A DNA stretch of 64,000 nt from Lachnoclostridium edouardi (GCF_900240245.1 NZ_OESQ01000001.1:2845905-2909904); one strand, 5' to 3'. Shown: positions 53,877 to 62,972, numbered from the stretch's first letter. A program made the numbers and translations. Notes: generated from the sequence alone by a model not told the origin.

Positions 53877-54639
53877 CCTGGACCAGACCTTATTAAGTCA
53901 CAGTACATGGAAAATTCCTGACAGTGCGGTTTGGGCTTTAGAAAAGCTTAGACAGTCCTCCTGGATTATATTAGCTACAGGAAGAGATATGGATAATTAC
54001 TACAGCAGAGAATTTAAAGAAATGGTGAGGCCGGACGGGATTATTCATTTAAACGGAACTAAAATTACAGTTGGAAATCAGTTAATTTACGAGCATGTAA
54101 TGGACAAGGATTTGCTTTTAAAGCTGATGAAATACGCAGATGAGAAGGGATACAGCTTAGGCCTGACAGCAGGAGATGAAGATTATTATCTTCACCCTGA
54201 GGAAGTGCGGGCTGCAGATATAAGAAGATGGGGAGAGTGCGGGAGGCAATTTAAGGACCCGTGGAAGCTTTTACATATGAAGGTGAAAACCCTGGCCTAT
54301 TTGGGAAATGAGGCAGGGGCTTTAGATATGGAGAAGCAGTTTCCGCAGCTGAAATTTCCTATGTTCGCAGGAAAAGAGGGGGCTGATGTTGTGGAAATAG
54401 AGGCTTCAAAGGCAGAAGGTTTAAAACGGCTGTGCGCTTATTTTAATGTGCCTTTAAGGGATACAGTGGCCTTTGGGGACAGCATGAATGATTATGAAAT
54501 TCTTATGGAGGCAGGCACAGGAGTTGCCATGGGCAACAGCGTGCCTAAGCTGAAGGAAATTGCAGATTATATTACAACAGATATTGAGGAGGACGGAGTG
54601 TGGAACGCCTGTCTGGCCTTAAATCTTTTTGAAAAATAG
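53845..54639 (+). CDS. HAD-IIB phosphatase
   Basis: A 264-residue phosphatase of the Cof/HAD-IIB class. Motif I is SFDLDQTLLSHS, with motif II in ILATGRDMDNY, motif III in the KAEGLKRLC lysine, and motif IV in AFGDSMNDYEI. A GTG start at 53845 begins MEQKKRIVSFDL and overlaps the M3 peptidase end by 32 bases. It is distinct in sequence from the HAD enzyme at 20347. The substrate is unknown. Confidence 0.88.
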   Translation: MEQKKRIVSFDLDQTLLSHSTWKIPDSAVWALEKLRQSSWIILATGRDMDNYYSREFKEMVRPDGIIHLNGTKITVGNQLIYEHVMDKDLLLKLMKYADEKGYSLGLTAGDEDYYLHPEEVRAADIRRWGECGRQFKDPWKLLHMKVKTLAYLGNEAGALDMEKQFPQLKFPMFAGKEGADVVEIEASKAEGLKRLCAYFNVPLRDTVAFGDSMNDYEILMEAGTGVAMGNSVPKLKEIADYITTDIEEDGVWNACLALNLFEK

Positions 54640-54652
54640 AGGAGGAAATCAT

Positions 54653-56059
54653 ATGGCGGTAAAATACGATTTGGCCATTATCGGAGGCGGACCGGGAGGC
54701 TATACAGCAGCCTTAAAGGCAGCTTCACTGGGGTTAGAAACAGTAGTAATTGAAAAAGAAAAATTAGGCGGCGTATGTTTAAACAGGGGATGTATTCCTA
54801 CAAAGGCCTTGCTGTTTGCAGCGGGAATGTTTGCGAAAATGCAGGACTGCGACGACTTTGGAGTTTCCACAGATTTTATTTCCTTTGATTTTGGGAAAAT
54901 GCAGGATTATAAACGCCGGTCTGTCAATCAGTACAGACAGGGAATTAAGGCTCTGTTTGATGAAAACCATATAGATTTGGTGGAGGGAACGGCCACTATA
55001 AGAAGAGATAAAAATATAGAGGTAAACGGAGAAGAGGGAAAAGGTTTTTTTGAGGCGGAAAACATTATTATTGCCACAGGAGCCGCTCCGGCCCTGCCTC
55101 CCATTCCCGGCATAGAAAGAGAAGGGGTAATGACCAGCTGCCAGATTTTATCTTCCTCTTCATGGAATTATGACAGGCTGACAATTATTGGCGGAGGAGT
55201 AATCGGCGTAGAATTTGCCACTATTTTCAATGCCCTGTGCTCTAAGGTAACGATTCTGGAAAAGTCAGGAAGTCTTTTAGGACCTATGGACAGGGAGGTT
55301 TCCACCGCCCTGGAGGAAGAATTAAAGAGAAAGGGAATTGCAGTGTACTGCAATGCTTCTGTAAAGGAAATTCAGGAGAACTTAACTTGTGTGGCAGACT
55401 GTGGTGGAGAGGAGCTTTCTATTCGGTCCAGCAGAGTGCTGGTGGCAACAGGGCGTAAGCCGTATATGGAAAAGCTGTTTGGAGCTGACATAAATATTCA
55501 GATGGAAAAGGGAAGAATCCAGGTAGACCAGGAATTTATGACCAGCGAGCCTGGGATTTATGCAGTGGGGGACGTAATATCTAAGATCCAGCTGGCTCAC
55601 GTGGCGGCTGCCCAGGGCACATATGTAGTGGAGAAAATTGCGGGAAGAGATCATAGTATTAAGCTGCAGGTAGTGCCAAACAGCATGTTTGTATCTCTGC
55701 CTATAGTGCCCAGTTGTATTTTTACAGATCCGGAAATTGCTTCTGTGGGAATTACAGAGGAAACTGCCAGGGAAATGAATATGAAGGTGCGCTGCGGACA
55801 TTATAATATGAGTTCTAATGGAAAATCCATTATAGTAAGAGAAAAAAGCGGATTTATCCGCCTAGTATTTGAGGCATATTCTAACACCATTGTAGGCGCT
55901 CAGATTATGTGTCCAAGGGCTACAGATATGGTTGGGGAAATGGCCACCGCTATTGCAAACGGCCTGACGGCAGAACAGCTAACTATGGCTATGAGAGCCC
56001 ATCCGACATATAGTGAGGGCATTGCCGCAGCTATTGAGGACGCTATGCGAAAAGCATAA
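54653..56059 (+). CDS. lpdA: Dihydrolipoyl dehydrogenase
   Basis: FAD-dependent disulfide oxidoreductase. FAD-binding GGGPGGYTAALKA opens the chain, with active-site pair Cys42 and Cys47 in GGVCLNRGCIPTK, NAD-binding GGGVIGVEFA and the C-terminal HPTYSEG histidine. The length is 468 residues. ATG 54653 follows GGAGGAAATCAT. No pyruvate dehydrogenase, glycine cleavage or lipoate gene is adjacent, so its complex is not evident. Related thiol-disulfide reductases cannot be excluded. Confidence 0.9.
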   Translation: MAVKYDLAIIGGGPGGYTAALKAASLGLETVVIEKEKLGGVCLNRGCIPTKALLFAAGMFAKMQDCDDFGVSTDFISFDFGKMQDYKRRSVNQYRQGIKALFDENHIDLVEGTATIRRDKNIEVNGEEGKGFFEAENIIIATGAAPALPPIPGIEREGVMTSCQILSSSSWNYDRLTIIGGGVIGVEFATIFNALCSKVTILEKSGSLLGPMDREVSTALEEELKRKGIAVYCNASVKEIQENLTCVADCGGEELSIRSSRVLVATGRKPYMEKLFGADINIQMEKGRIQVDQEFMTSEPGIYAVGDVISKIQLAHVAAAQGTYVVEKIAGRDHSIKLQVVPNSMFVSLPIVPSCIFTDPEIASVGITEETAREMNMKVRCGHYNMSSNGKSIIVREKSGFIRLVFEAYSNTIVGAQIMCPRATDMVGEMATAIANGLTAEQLTMAMRAHPTYSEGIAAAIEDAMRKA

Positions 56060-56121
56060 TAGGAATTGCCTGAAAATCAGATTATACAGTTATAAAAGGA
56101 GAAGCTTGGGAGGTAAAAATT

Positions 56122-57909
56122 ATGGTAAATAAACGGATTGAAAAGCTGCGAGAAAAAATGAGGGAAGCAGGAGTAAGCGCTTATTTAGTTCCCACATCAG
56201 ATTTTCACCAGTCAGAATATGTAGGTCCTTATTTTAAGTGCAGAGAATATATTACGGGGTTTACTGGTTCAGCAGGTACTGCGGTTATTACAATGGATGA
56301 GGCCTGTCTGTGGACAGACGGAAGATATTTTGTTCAGGCTGAAAGACAGCTGGCAGGCAGTAACATTATTTTAATGAAAATGGGAGAAGAAGGCGTTCCC
56401 ACAATAGAGGAGTATTTAAAACAACATTTAAACAAAAATAGTTGTCTGGGCTATGACGGAAAAGTAGTAGACAGGCAGTTGGGAGAAAAGCTGAGAAATT
56501 GCCTGGCAGACCAAAAGGTAAGCATCAGCAGCAACAGAGATTTGGTTGGAGAAATATGGGGGGATCGTCCTCTGCTTTTGGGAGAGCCATTTTGGATTCT
56601 GGGAGAAGACTATACAGGAGAATCGGCTTTGAGTAAGATTCGAAGACTGCGGGAGAAAATGAAGGAAGAAAACGCCACAGTTCACATGATTACTGTGTTA
56701 GACGATATTGTGTGGCTTTTAAATATACGAGGCACAGATATTCCGTGTAATCCTGTAGTTCTCAGCTTTCTGGCTATCACTGAAAATAAGGTTATTTTAT
56801 TTATCAGGGAGGTTTCATTAAATAAAGAAAACAGAGAGTATTTAGAAAAAATAAATGTGCAAGTCAGGGATTATAATGAAATTTATCAGTTTGCCGCGGA
56901 ACTTAAAAATGAAACAGTTCTGATGGAAAAGGCTAAGGTCAATGACTGTCTGTGGGAAAGCCTGGATCACACAAATAAAATTATAGATAAAATGAATCCT
57001 GTTTCTTTGATGAAGGCAGTAAAAAACCAAACAGAAATGGAGCATATCCGCCGTGTTCATATTAAGGACGGCACTGCAGTGACAAAGTTTATTTATTGGC
57101 TGAAGAAAAATATAGGGAAAATTCCTATGGACGAAATCAGCGTTTCTCAATATCTGGAAAAATTAAGAAGGCAGCAGGAAGGCTATATGGGAGACAGCTT
57201 TTCCACGATTTCAGCCTATGGCTCCAACGCCGCCATGTGTCATTACAGAGCTACAGAGGAAACAAATAAGGTTTTAGAGCCAAGAGGATTTTATTTAGTA
57301 GATTCCGGCGGACAGTACATGGGAGGCACAACAGATATTACAAGAACAGTGGCTATGGGGCCTTTAACAGAGGAAGAAAAAACCCACTTTACTTTAGTGG
57401 CAATCAGTATGCTGCGGATGGGCCACACCAAATTTTTGGCCGGCTGCAGCGGAGTCAATTTAGATTTGGCGGCCAGAGAGGTATTTTGGAAAAGAGGTCT
57501 GAATTTTAATCACGGCACCGGACATGGAGTCGGCTATATGTTAAACGTCCATGAGCGCCCCAATGCATTCCGCTGGAAAGAAATGTCAGGGACTGCCTGG
57601 GAATTTCAGGAAGGTATGCTGACTTCCGACGAGCCTGGCTATTATGTAGAGGGAAGCCACGGCATCCGCACAGAGAACCTGGTTCTCTGCCGAAAAGGCG
57701 AAAAAAATGCCTACGGCCAATTTATGGAATTTGAATTTGTAACCTTTGCCCCTATTGATTTGGACGCGCTGGATTTATCTTTAATGAGCCGGGAGGAAAT
57801 TGCCTGGCTGAACGATTATCATAAACAGGTGTATGAAAAGATTTCTCCTTATTTAGATGAAGAAGAAAAAGAATGGCTGAGGGAAAGCACCAGAGAAGTA
57901 AACGTATAA
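56122..57909 (+). CDS. Aminopeptidase P family (M24B) metallopeptidase
   Basis: Cleaves N-terminal residues before proline. The 595-residue chain has three parts: an N-terminal domain (EKMREAGVSAYLVPTSDFHQSEY), a second creatinase-like domain, and the C-terminal pita-bread domain with metal ligands in VDSGGQYMGGTTDITRT, HGTGHGVGYMLNVHE, SDEPGYY and GIRTENLV. This long type is common in Firmicutes and is soluble. GGGAGG precedes the ATG. A terminator shared with the convergent ProXp-like gene follows. Confidence 0.95.
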   Translation: MVNKRIEKLREKMREAGVSAYLVPTSDFHQSEYVGPYFKCREYITGFTGSAGTAVITMDEACLWTDGRYFVQAERQLAGSNIILMKMGEEGVPTIEEYLKQHLNKNSCLGYDGKVVDRQLGEKLRNCLADQKVSISSNRDLVGEIWGDRPLLLGEPFWILGEDYTGESALSKIRRLREKMKEENATVHMITVLDDIVWLLNIRGTDIPCNPVVLSFLAITENKVILFIREVSLNKENREYLEKINVQVRDYNEIYQFAAELKNETVLMEKAKVNDCLWESLDHTNKIIDKMNPVSLMKAVKNQTEMEHIRRVHIKDGTAVTKFIYWLKKNIGKIPMDEISVSQYLEKLRRQQEGYMGDSFSTISAYGSNAAMCHYRATEETNKVLEPRGFYLVDSGGQYMGGTTDITRTVAMGPLTEEEKTHFTLVAISMLRMGHTKFLAGCSGVNLDLAAREVFWKRGLNFNHGTGHGVGYMLNVHERPNAFRWKEMSGTAWEFQEGMLTSDEPGYYVEGSHGIRTENLVLCRKGEKNAYGQFMEFEFVTFAPIDLDALDLSLMSREEIAWLNDYHKQVYEKISPYLDEEEKEWLRESTREVNV

Positions 57910-57918
57910 AAACAAAGG

Positions 57919-57962
57919 GAGAGTGAAGCGAAATAGGTTTTTCCCTATTCCGCCTCACTCTC
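57919..57962. terminator. Terminator shared by convergent genes
   Basis: GAGAGTGA (57919-57926) pairs with TCACTCTC (57955-57962), with internal GCG and AATAGG pairing. T-rich flank on the minus strand suggests it mainly ends the ProXp-like gene, whose stop lies inside it. Confidence 0.7.
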
Positions 57963-58511
57963 TACTTGAGTATATGGATGGTTAATTGCAGGCAAAATTA
58001 TGTCTGTCAGGTCAGAGGTGCGCAGTTTTAAGCTGGATGTATTTACACAAGGGTGACAGCCAATGTAGGGCTGTGATAAAATATCCTTATCAATTAATAA
58101 GCGTACATTTAAATCCTTATCGTTCATCAGTCCTAGAACGCTTACTGAGCCGGGAGTAATATCTAAATACTTTTCCATGTATTCCGGTCCGGCAAAGGAA
58201 AGTCTGGCAGACTGAATCTGCTTAGACAAAAAAGCAGTTCTGAACTTCTTGCGGCCTGGCATCATAAGCAGATAAAAGCTGGTTTTCTGCGCGTTGCAGA
58301 GAAATAAATTTTTACATATTTCAATTCCCAACCGCTTGTCAATATCGTGGCACGCTTCTATAGAAGCAGTGGGAGAATGGTCCAGCCTTTCATAAGAAAT
58401 ATGCAGGTCATCCAGCAGATCGTAAGTTCTGACCTCTTTGGAAAGCCTGCCTGTCAAATCGGCAGGGCGGCCAGTATAAAGCGTTTCATCTATGAAAAAT
58501 AAGTCTTCCAT
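57945..58511 (-). CDS. ProXp/YbaK-like aminoacyl-tRNA deacylase
   Basis: A 188-residue protein with the YbaK/prolyl-tRNA synthetase-associated domain. YDLLDDLHISYERLDHSPTAS, KNLFLCNAQKTSFYLLMMPG and VSVLGLMNDKDLNVRLLIDKDI are the family segments, the last two belonging to the editing pocket. Such proteins hydrolyse mischarged tRNA, most likely Ala-tRNA(Pro) or Cys-tRNA(Pro). The first ~30 residues form an extension rather than part of the domain. The gene is convergent with the aminopeptidase P gene. Confidence 0.88.
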   Translation of the reverse strand: MEDLFFIDETLYTGRPADLTGRLSKEVRTYDLLDDLHISYERLDHSPTASIEACHDIDKRLGIEICKNLFLCNAQKTSFYLLMMPGRKKFRTAFLSKQIQSARLSFAGPEYMEKYLDITPGSVSVLGLMNDKDLNVRLLIDKDILSQPYIGCHPCVNTSSLKLRTSDLTDIILPAINHPYTQVESEAE

Positions 58512-58632
58512 TTCTAATAAAACCTTTCTCTTTATTTTTACGGTTTATTATATAATAGGGAGAAAAAATTGGCAAGAGAAGAGCACACAGTTTGATATGT
58601 GAAAGGGAAAAACTTCTGGAGGTATCATAGCA

Positions 58633-59910
58633 ATGAAAAAAGAAAAAGATACATCATTTAAAGCAAGAAATACCACAAGTAATAGGGCAAGAAATACAGC
58701 AAAAAGCACAGTGAGAAATACAGTAAAAAATACAGAGAAAAGTGCAGCGAAAAATACAGGCAGAAAAATATTATGTCCTGTTTCAGGAAAATGCGGAGGA
58801 TGTCAGCATTTAGATATACCATATGAAAAACAGCTGGAAATGAAGCAAAAGCAGCTAGATGAGCTGTTAAAGGGAATCTGTAAGGTAAAGCTCATTATTG
58901 GCATGGAAAATCCTTTTTATTACAGGAACAAAGTACATGCAGTATTTACCCATGACCGGAAAGGGAATCCAATTTCCGGGATATATCAGGAGGGAAGCCA
59001 CAAGGTAGTGCCTGTAGAAACTTGTCTGATAGAAGACCAGAAGGCGGATGAAATCATCGCTACTATACGAGGTATGCTGAAATCATTTAAAATCAGAACA
59101 TACGACGAGGACACCCAATATGGCCTTCTGCGGCACGTGCTGGTAAAAAGGGGATTTGCCACAGGGGAAATTATGGTGGTGCTTGTGACTGCTTCCCCGG
59201 TATTTCCGTCTAAGAATAATTTTGTGAAGGCGCTGCGGCAAAAGCATCCTGAAATCACAACAATTATTCAGAATGTAAACGGCAGGGGAACTAGTATGGT
59301 GTTAGGAGATCAGGAGCACGTACTTTATGGCAAGGGCTATATTGAGGACATTTTATGCGGCTGCAGATTCCGCATTTCTTCTAAATCTTTTTACCAGATT
59401 AATCCTGTACAGACAGAGGCGCTTTATAATAAGGCTATGGATTTGGCCGGCCTGACAGGTAAGGAGACAGTGGTGGACGCTTACTGCGGAATCGGAACTA
59501 TTGGAATTATTGCCAGCAAACATGCGGGAAAAGTAATTGGGGTGGAGTTAAACCCTGACGCTGTAAAAGACGCTGTCAACAACGGAAAATGTAACAAGGC
59601 AGACAATATTAGATTTTACTGCAACGACGCCGGCAAGTTTATGGTTCAAATGGCAGAACAGGGAGAAAAGGCAGACGTAGTTTTTATGGACCCGCCCCGG
59701 AGCGGCAGCACCCAGGTATTTATAGATTCTGTGGTGAAAATGGGCCCTAAAAAGGTAGTGTACATTTCCTGCGGCCCAGACACCCTGGCCAGGGATTTGC
59801 AGTATTTTAAGAAAAAAGGATATAAGGCGGAGGAGGCCTGGGGCGTGGATTTGTTTCCGTGGACAGGGCATTGCGAGGTTTGTGTGAAATTAGAAAGAAT
59901 CAGAAAATAA
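58633..59910 (+). CDS. rlmD: 23S rRNA (uracil-C5)-methyltransferase RlmD-like
   Basis: SAM-dependent m5U methylase of the RumA/TrmA family. The N terminus (residues about 8-48) is a basic, repetitive stretch built from ARNTA, VRNTV and KNTEK-like units and has no TRAM domain. CPVSGKCGGCQHLD supplies iron-sulfur cysteines. VVDAYCGIGTIGIIA binds SAM, FMDPPRSGS precedes the catalytic pair, and VYISCGPDTLARDL carries the nucleophilic cysteine. The length is 425 residues. The target uracil (1939 or 747) is not deducible. It is the last clearly host gene before the mobile region. Confidence 0.92.
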   Translation: MKKEKDTSFKARNTTSNRARNTAKSTVRNTVKNTEKSAAKNTGRKILCPVSGKCGGCQHLDIPYEKQLEMKQKQLDELLKGICKVKLIIGMENPFYYRNKVHAVFTHDRKGNPISGIYQEGSHKVVPVETCLIEDQKADEIIATIRGMLKSFKIRTYDEDTQYGLLRHVLVKRGFATGEIMVVLVTASPVFPSKNNFVKALRQKHPEITTIIQNVNGRGTSMVLGDQEHVLYGKGYIEDILCGCRFRISSKSFYQINPVQTEALYNKAMDLAGLTGKETVVDAYCGIGTIGIIASKHAGKVIGVELNPDAVKDAVNNGKCNKADNIRFYCNDAGKFMVQMAEQGEKADVVFMDPPRSGSTQVFIDSVVKMGPKKVVYISCGPDTLARDLQYFKKKGYKAEEAWGVDLFPWTGHCEVCVKLERIRK

Positions 59911-60066
59911 TTTTGAATACAAGAAAGCGGATACAAAAAAATGAATATTAAAACGTAAAATCTAGCCTCGTTTAGAAAAGCTGTAAGAGAGTTACAGGAT
60001 GAATATAAAAAGTCACCATACAGATGGCCTTTTGTGTCATATAGATATTTATTTACTGGAGGTATT

Positions 60067-61134
60067 ATGAAGAAATCTAAACAAGAAATTGCGGAAGATT
60101 TAGCAGATAGCTGGATATTAAAAGACATTAATCTGCCAATAGAATTTAAAGGTGATAATAAATCAATAATTTTTGAACTATTAAATGATGGATTGGTAAA
60201 GACATATAAACGGCATCAATTAATTTTACCGAATTTTAATAAAAATGAAACAGTGGCAGTATTCTCAGATTATGGAGGGGAAGAAAAAAATAGTAAGTTC
60301 TATACATATTCATTTGTTTTGACTGATTACAATGGTCTTGCTTTTTTTAGAGAACAAATGAAGATACTGAGGGAAAAATATGGAATGGGGAATCCGCATA
60401 AAGAGATTTCGTTTAAAGATGCACATTATGGGCCAATGATGAGGTGCATGGATGAATATCTAAGTCTGACTAATAATTTTGTGAATGGACTGCTTATAAC
60501 TGTAGCAGTAAACAAAGAAATAATATCTTTATGTACAAGCGATAATAAGAAAGCATTAAAAAATATTACCGAATCAATAACAGAATATGAGTATGGAAAG
60601 TGGAAACCTTTTGTATTAGAGAAGTCAATGAGAATCATATATATTCTCACATATTTAATTAAACTGCTTGTTCCATCAGGTAAAAAGATATTTTGGATGC
60701 CAGATGATGATGCAACAATGGCCAATGAACGTAGAGCGGTGGATTTAACAAGAATGTTATCAAATGCGTTAAATTCGCTTAAAGATGCTCCTAAATATAA
60801 AACAATAGGTTATTCCATGAAACCGTTTAATACAGATGCATCATATTACATGACTGATTTATTAAGTCTTGCGGATTTAGCAGCTGGAAGTGTGGAACAG
60901 TATCTGACACATACAATAAATAATGATGAAATATTTTCAGACCTAGCAGAGAAGGTTTTAAAATGGCATTCAGTTCAAGGAATAGGATTAAAAAAATTAA
61001 TATATGTGATTGAAAAAGAAAACAGCAAATTTCAAGGTGCATTTTTGCAGTTAGAAAATGAAGAATATAAAAGAAATGCAAATCCAGTTGATGTAATTTA
61101 TAATGTAAATATCCATGATACAAAAGCAGAGTAG
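60067..61134 (+). CDS. DUF3800-like protein (RNase H-like fold), stand-alone
   Basis: A 355-residue protein of visibly AT-rich DNA. AVFSDYGGEEKNSKFYTYSF resembles the first strand of DUF3800 with its catalytic Asp; EISFKDAH, FWMPDDDATMANERRAVDL and LLSLADLAAGSVEQYL fit the later acidic and ADLAAG segments. Family members are RNase H-like putative nucleases often found in mobile DNA or defence regions. ATG 60067 follows GGAGG with a spacing of four bases; GTG 60034 is an alternative. Neighbours on either side are a host methylase and a conjugative element. No partner gene is visible. Confidence 0.65.
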   Translation: MKKSKQEIAEDLADSWILKDINLPIEFKGDNKSIIFELLNDGLVKTYKRHQLILPNFNKNETVAVFSDYGGEEKNSKFYTYSFVLTDYNGLAFFREQMKILREKYGMGNPHKEISFKDAHYGPMMRCMDEYLSLTNNFVNGLLITVAVNKEIISLCTSDNKKALKNITESITEYEYGKWKPFVLEKSMRIIYILTYLIKLLVPSGKKIFWMPDDDATMANERRAVDLTRMLSNALNSLKDAPKYKTIGYSMKPFNTDASYYMTDLLSLADLAAGSVEQYLTHTINNDEIFSDLAEKVLKWHSVQGIGLKKLIYVIEKENSKFQGAFLQLENEEYKRNANPVDVIYNVNIHDTKAE

Positions 61135-61520
61135 AAAAGTAGTATATAGTTGATGTTTTAAAAGGTGTTAAATATTCGGCGCCATCCAGACGATAAACCA
61201 ACAATTTCTGAAATACTCAGATTTTTGATACAAGAAACTATCTGTAAATTGGTTAATAAAAAATATAATATTTCAATCCACAATTGATATTACATCAAAA
61301 GACATATGATTGTTTCCTATTAGGAACGCTGTAAATACAAGGCTTTTCGGAGCCTACGAACCACAAAAAATAATATTTGATCTATCACATTACACAAAAA
61401 GCCGTCCGGCGTTAAAATCGGGCGGCTTTTTTGCGTGGATAGACCGGAAGGAGGCAGAAAAATAATTACAGAAATTTAACCCGCAAAATTGTGCAACTTT
61501 CACGAGAAGGAGGATAGTGA
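61135..61520. other. Gap between the DUF3800-like gene and the conjugative element
   Basis: This stretch changes from AT-rich to GC-rich. A 40-codon frame at 61165-61287 (GTG start, AT-rich) is seen but has no recognisable domain. GGCTTTTCGGAGCC at about 61341-61354 forms a small hairpin. A terminator is at 61397-61432, and a ribosome site GAAGGAGGA precedes the ParB-like gene. No attachment site could be shown. Confidence 0.6.
61397..61432 (+). terminator. Intrinsic terminator at the left edge of the GC-rich region
   Basis: AAAAGCCGTCC (61397-61407) pairs with GGGCGGCTTTT (61420-61430), one U-G pair included. It may insulate the element's genes from upstream transcription. Confidence 0.75.
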
Positions 61521-62972
61521 ATGGCAGATGAAAAATTGAACACAGGCCCCGGTGAGGAGAAACTCCCGGAGGCTCCCGCGCCTGTTACGGCTGACGGGCT
61601 CCAGGCTCCGGCTCCCGAACAGGCCGCCGCTCCCACACCCCAGCAGGAGGGGCCTGCCCAGCCCGAGCCCGGTGATGTGGTGGTGTCCTTTGACAAAATC
61701 AATGAGCTGATGAATGAAAAGCGGCAGACAGCCCGGGCCGAGGTAGAAAAAGAGGAGGCGGCAAAAGAGCCGGAGGAGAAAACGCAGGAGGAACCTCCCG
61801 CCGCTGGGGATGATGAACCGAAAAAGGCCCGTCGGGGCCGTCCCCCAAAAGAGGAAAAAGCGGAGCCTGCTGGCAAGGAGGCGGCGAAGCCCCGCAAGGG
61901 CCGCCCACCCAAGGCGGATAAGGCGGCCCCCGGCGAGGCCACGCCGACTAAGCGAGACAAATTGTCCCGAAGTGGAAAAAAGGCTGCGGAGGTTAAAGCT
62001 GCCCCCGAACCCGAAAAGGCCCCACCCGAAAATGCGGCTCCGGCCCCGGAACAGGCTCCGCCTGAGCCAGCCGCTCCACCCCGTCCTGTGGAGGAAGGAA
62101 AGCTGGTCTATCTGAAACTTTCCGAAATGCATCCGTTCCACACATTCCGTCCCCACCCGTTTAAGGTGCGGGACGATGCCAAAATGCAGGAAACGGTAGC
62201 GTCCATCAAGGCAAACGGCGTAATGGTTCCCGGCCTTGCCCGCCCGGAAAAAGACGGAAACGGTTATGAGATCGTGGCAGGCCATCGCCGCCATCATGGT
62301 TGTGAGCTGGCCGGGCTGGAGGAAATGCCCTTTATCGTCCGGGAAATGACCGACCACGAGGCGGTACAGGCCATGAAGGACAGCAACAAGCAGAGGGATC
62401 AGACGCTCCCCAGCGAACTGGCCGCCCTGTTGGAGCTGGAAGTGGAGGACATCAAGCACCAGGGCGGGCGGCTGAAAAATGTGGCCGAGGGCGATATTGG
62501 AAAGCGCTCCGTTGAGATCGTGGGTGAGGCGCACGACATGAACTATAAAAAGGTCATGCGTTATCTGCGGCTGAACTCCCTTGTGCCGGAACTGCTGGAC
62601 AAGGTGGACGATAAAAAAATGGGCTTTATGCCCGCTGTGGAGATTTCCTATATCCGCCCCAAAAACCAGCGGCTGATCGCTGTTTCCATTGACGGAGAAC
62701 AGGCATCCCCCTCTCTGGCCCAGGCGAAAAAGCTCCGGGAACTGGACAAGGACGGGAAACTCAATGGTGATGTCATTGATGGCATCTTATCAGAAAAGAA
62801 AAAGGAGGATCGAGGTGTGATTATTTCTACCGCTGAACTGGAAAAGTATTTTGGCAAGGAGGCCACTCCCGCCAAAATGAAGGAGCAGATCATGACTTTG
62901 CTGGACGAGTGGAAAGAGAAACAGCCGCCCGAACTGGCGAAGGCTCCGAAAAAGATGGAGCAGGACAAGTAA
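61521..62972 (+). CDS. ParB-like protein with AT-hook-like motifs
   Basis: A 483-residue protein of a Tn1549-like conjugative element. The N-terminal ~190 residues are rich in Pro, Ala, Glu and Lys and contain two AT-hook-like cores, RRGRPPKEEK and RKGRPPKADK. The ParB/Spo0J N-domain follows at about 195-290 (LKLSEMHPFHTFRPHPF, GYEIVAGHRRHHGCELAGLEEMPFIV), and a helix-turn-helix region after that (KRSVEIVGEAHDMNYKKVMRYLRL). The GC-rich sequence differs from the host. It likely aids element maintenance or regulation; no ParA is in the window. Confidence 0.9.
   Translation: MADEKLNTGPGEEKLPEAPAPVTADGLQAPAPEQAAAPTPQQEGPAQPEPGDVVVSFDKINELMNEKRQTARAEVEKEEAAKEPEEKTQEEPPAAGDDEPKKARRGRPPKEEKAEPAGKEAAKPRKGRPPKADKAAPGEATPTKRDKLSRSGKKAAEVKAAPEPEKAPPENAAPAPEQAPPEPAAPPRPVEEGKLVYLKLSEMHPFHTFRPHPFKVRDDAKMQETVASIKANGVMVPGLARPEKDGNGYEIVAGHRRHHGCELAGLEEMPFIVREMTDHEAVQAMKDSNKQRDQTLPSELAALLELEVEDIKHQGGRLKNVAEGDIGKRSVEIVGEAHDMNYKKVMRYLRLNSLVPELLDKVDDKKMGFMPAVEISYIRPKNQRLIAVSIDGEQASPSLAQAKKLRELDKDGKLNGDVIDGILSEKKKEDRGVIISTAELEKYFGKEATPAKMKEQIMTLLDEWKEKQPPELAKAPKKMEQDK

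Noticed and set aside
59959..60066. Open frame extending 36 codons upstream of the DUF3800-like ATG, reading LASFRKAVRELQDEYK and onward
   Set aside because: It is in frame and protein-like, but its only start codon is GTG 60034 without a ribosome site, and a stop lies at 59956-59958. ATG 60067 has a ribosome site. It could be a gene remnant, but this cannot be shown.
61165..61287. Short GTG-started frame of 40 codons in the gap before the ParB-like gene
   Set aside because: AT-rich, no domain, and its only support is a weak AAAAGG before the start. Treated as chance or remnant.
61341..61354. GGCTTTTCGGAGCC as a possible attachment-site core
   Set aside because: It forms only a small hairpin, and no matching direct repeat could be found in the window.
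61500..62534. Long minus-strand frame opposite the ParB-like gene
   Set aside because: In GC-rich DNA, stop codons are rare on the opposite strand. The composition (Gly, Leu and Phe rich) shows no real protein signal.
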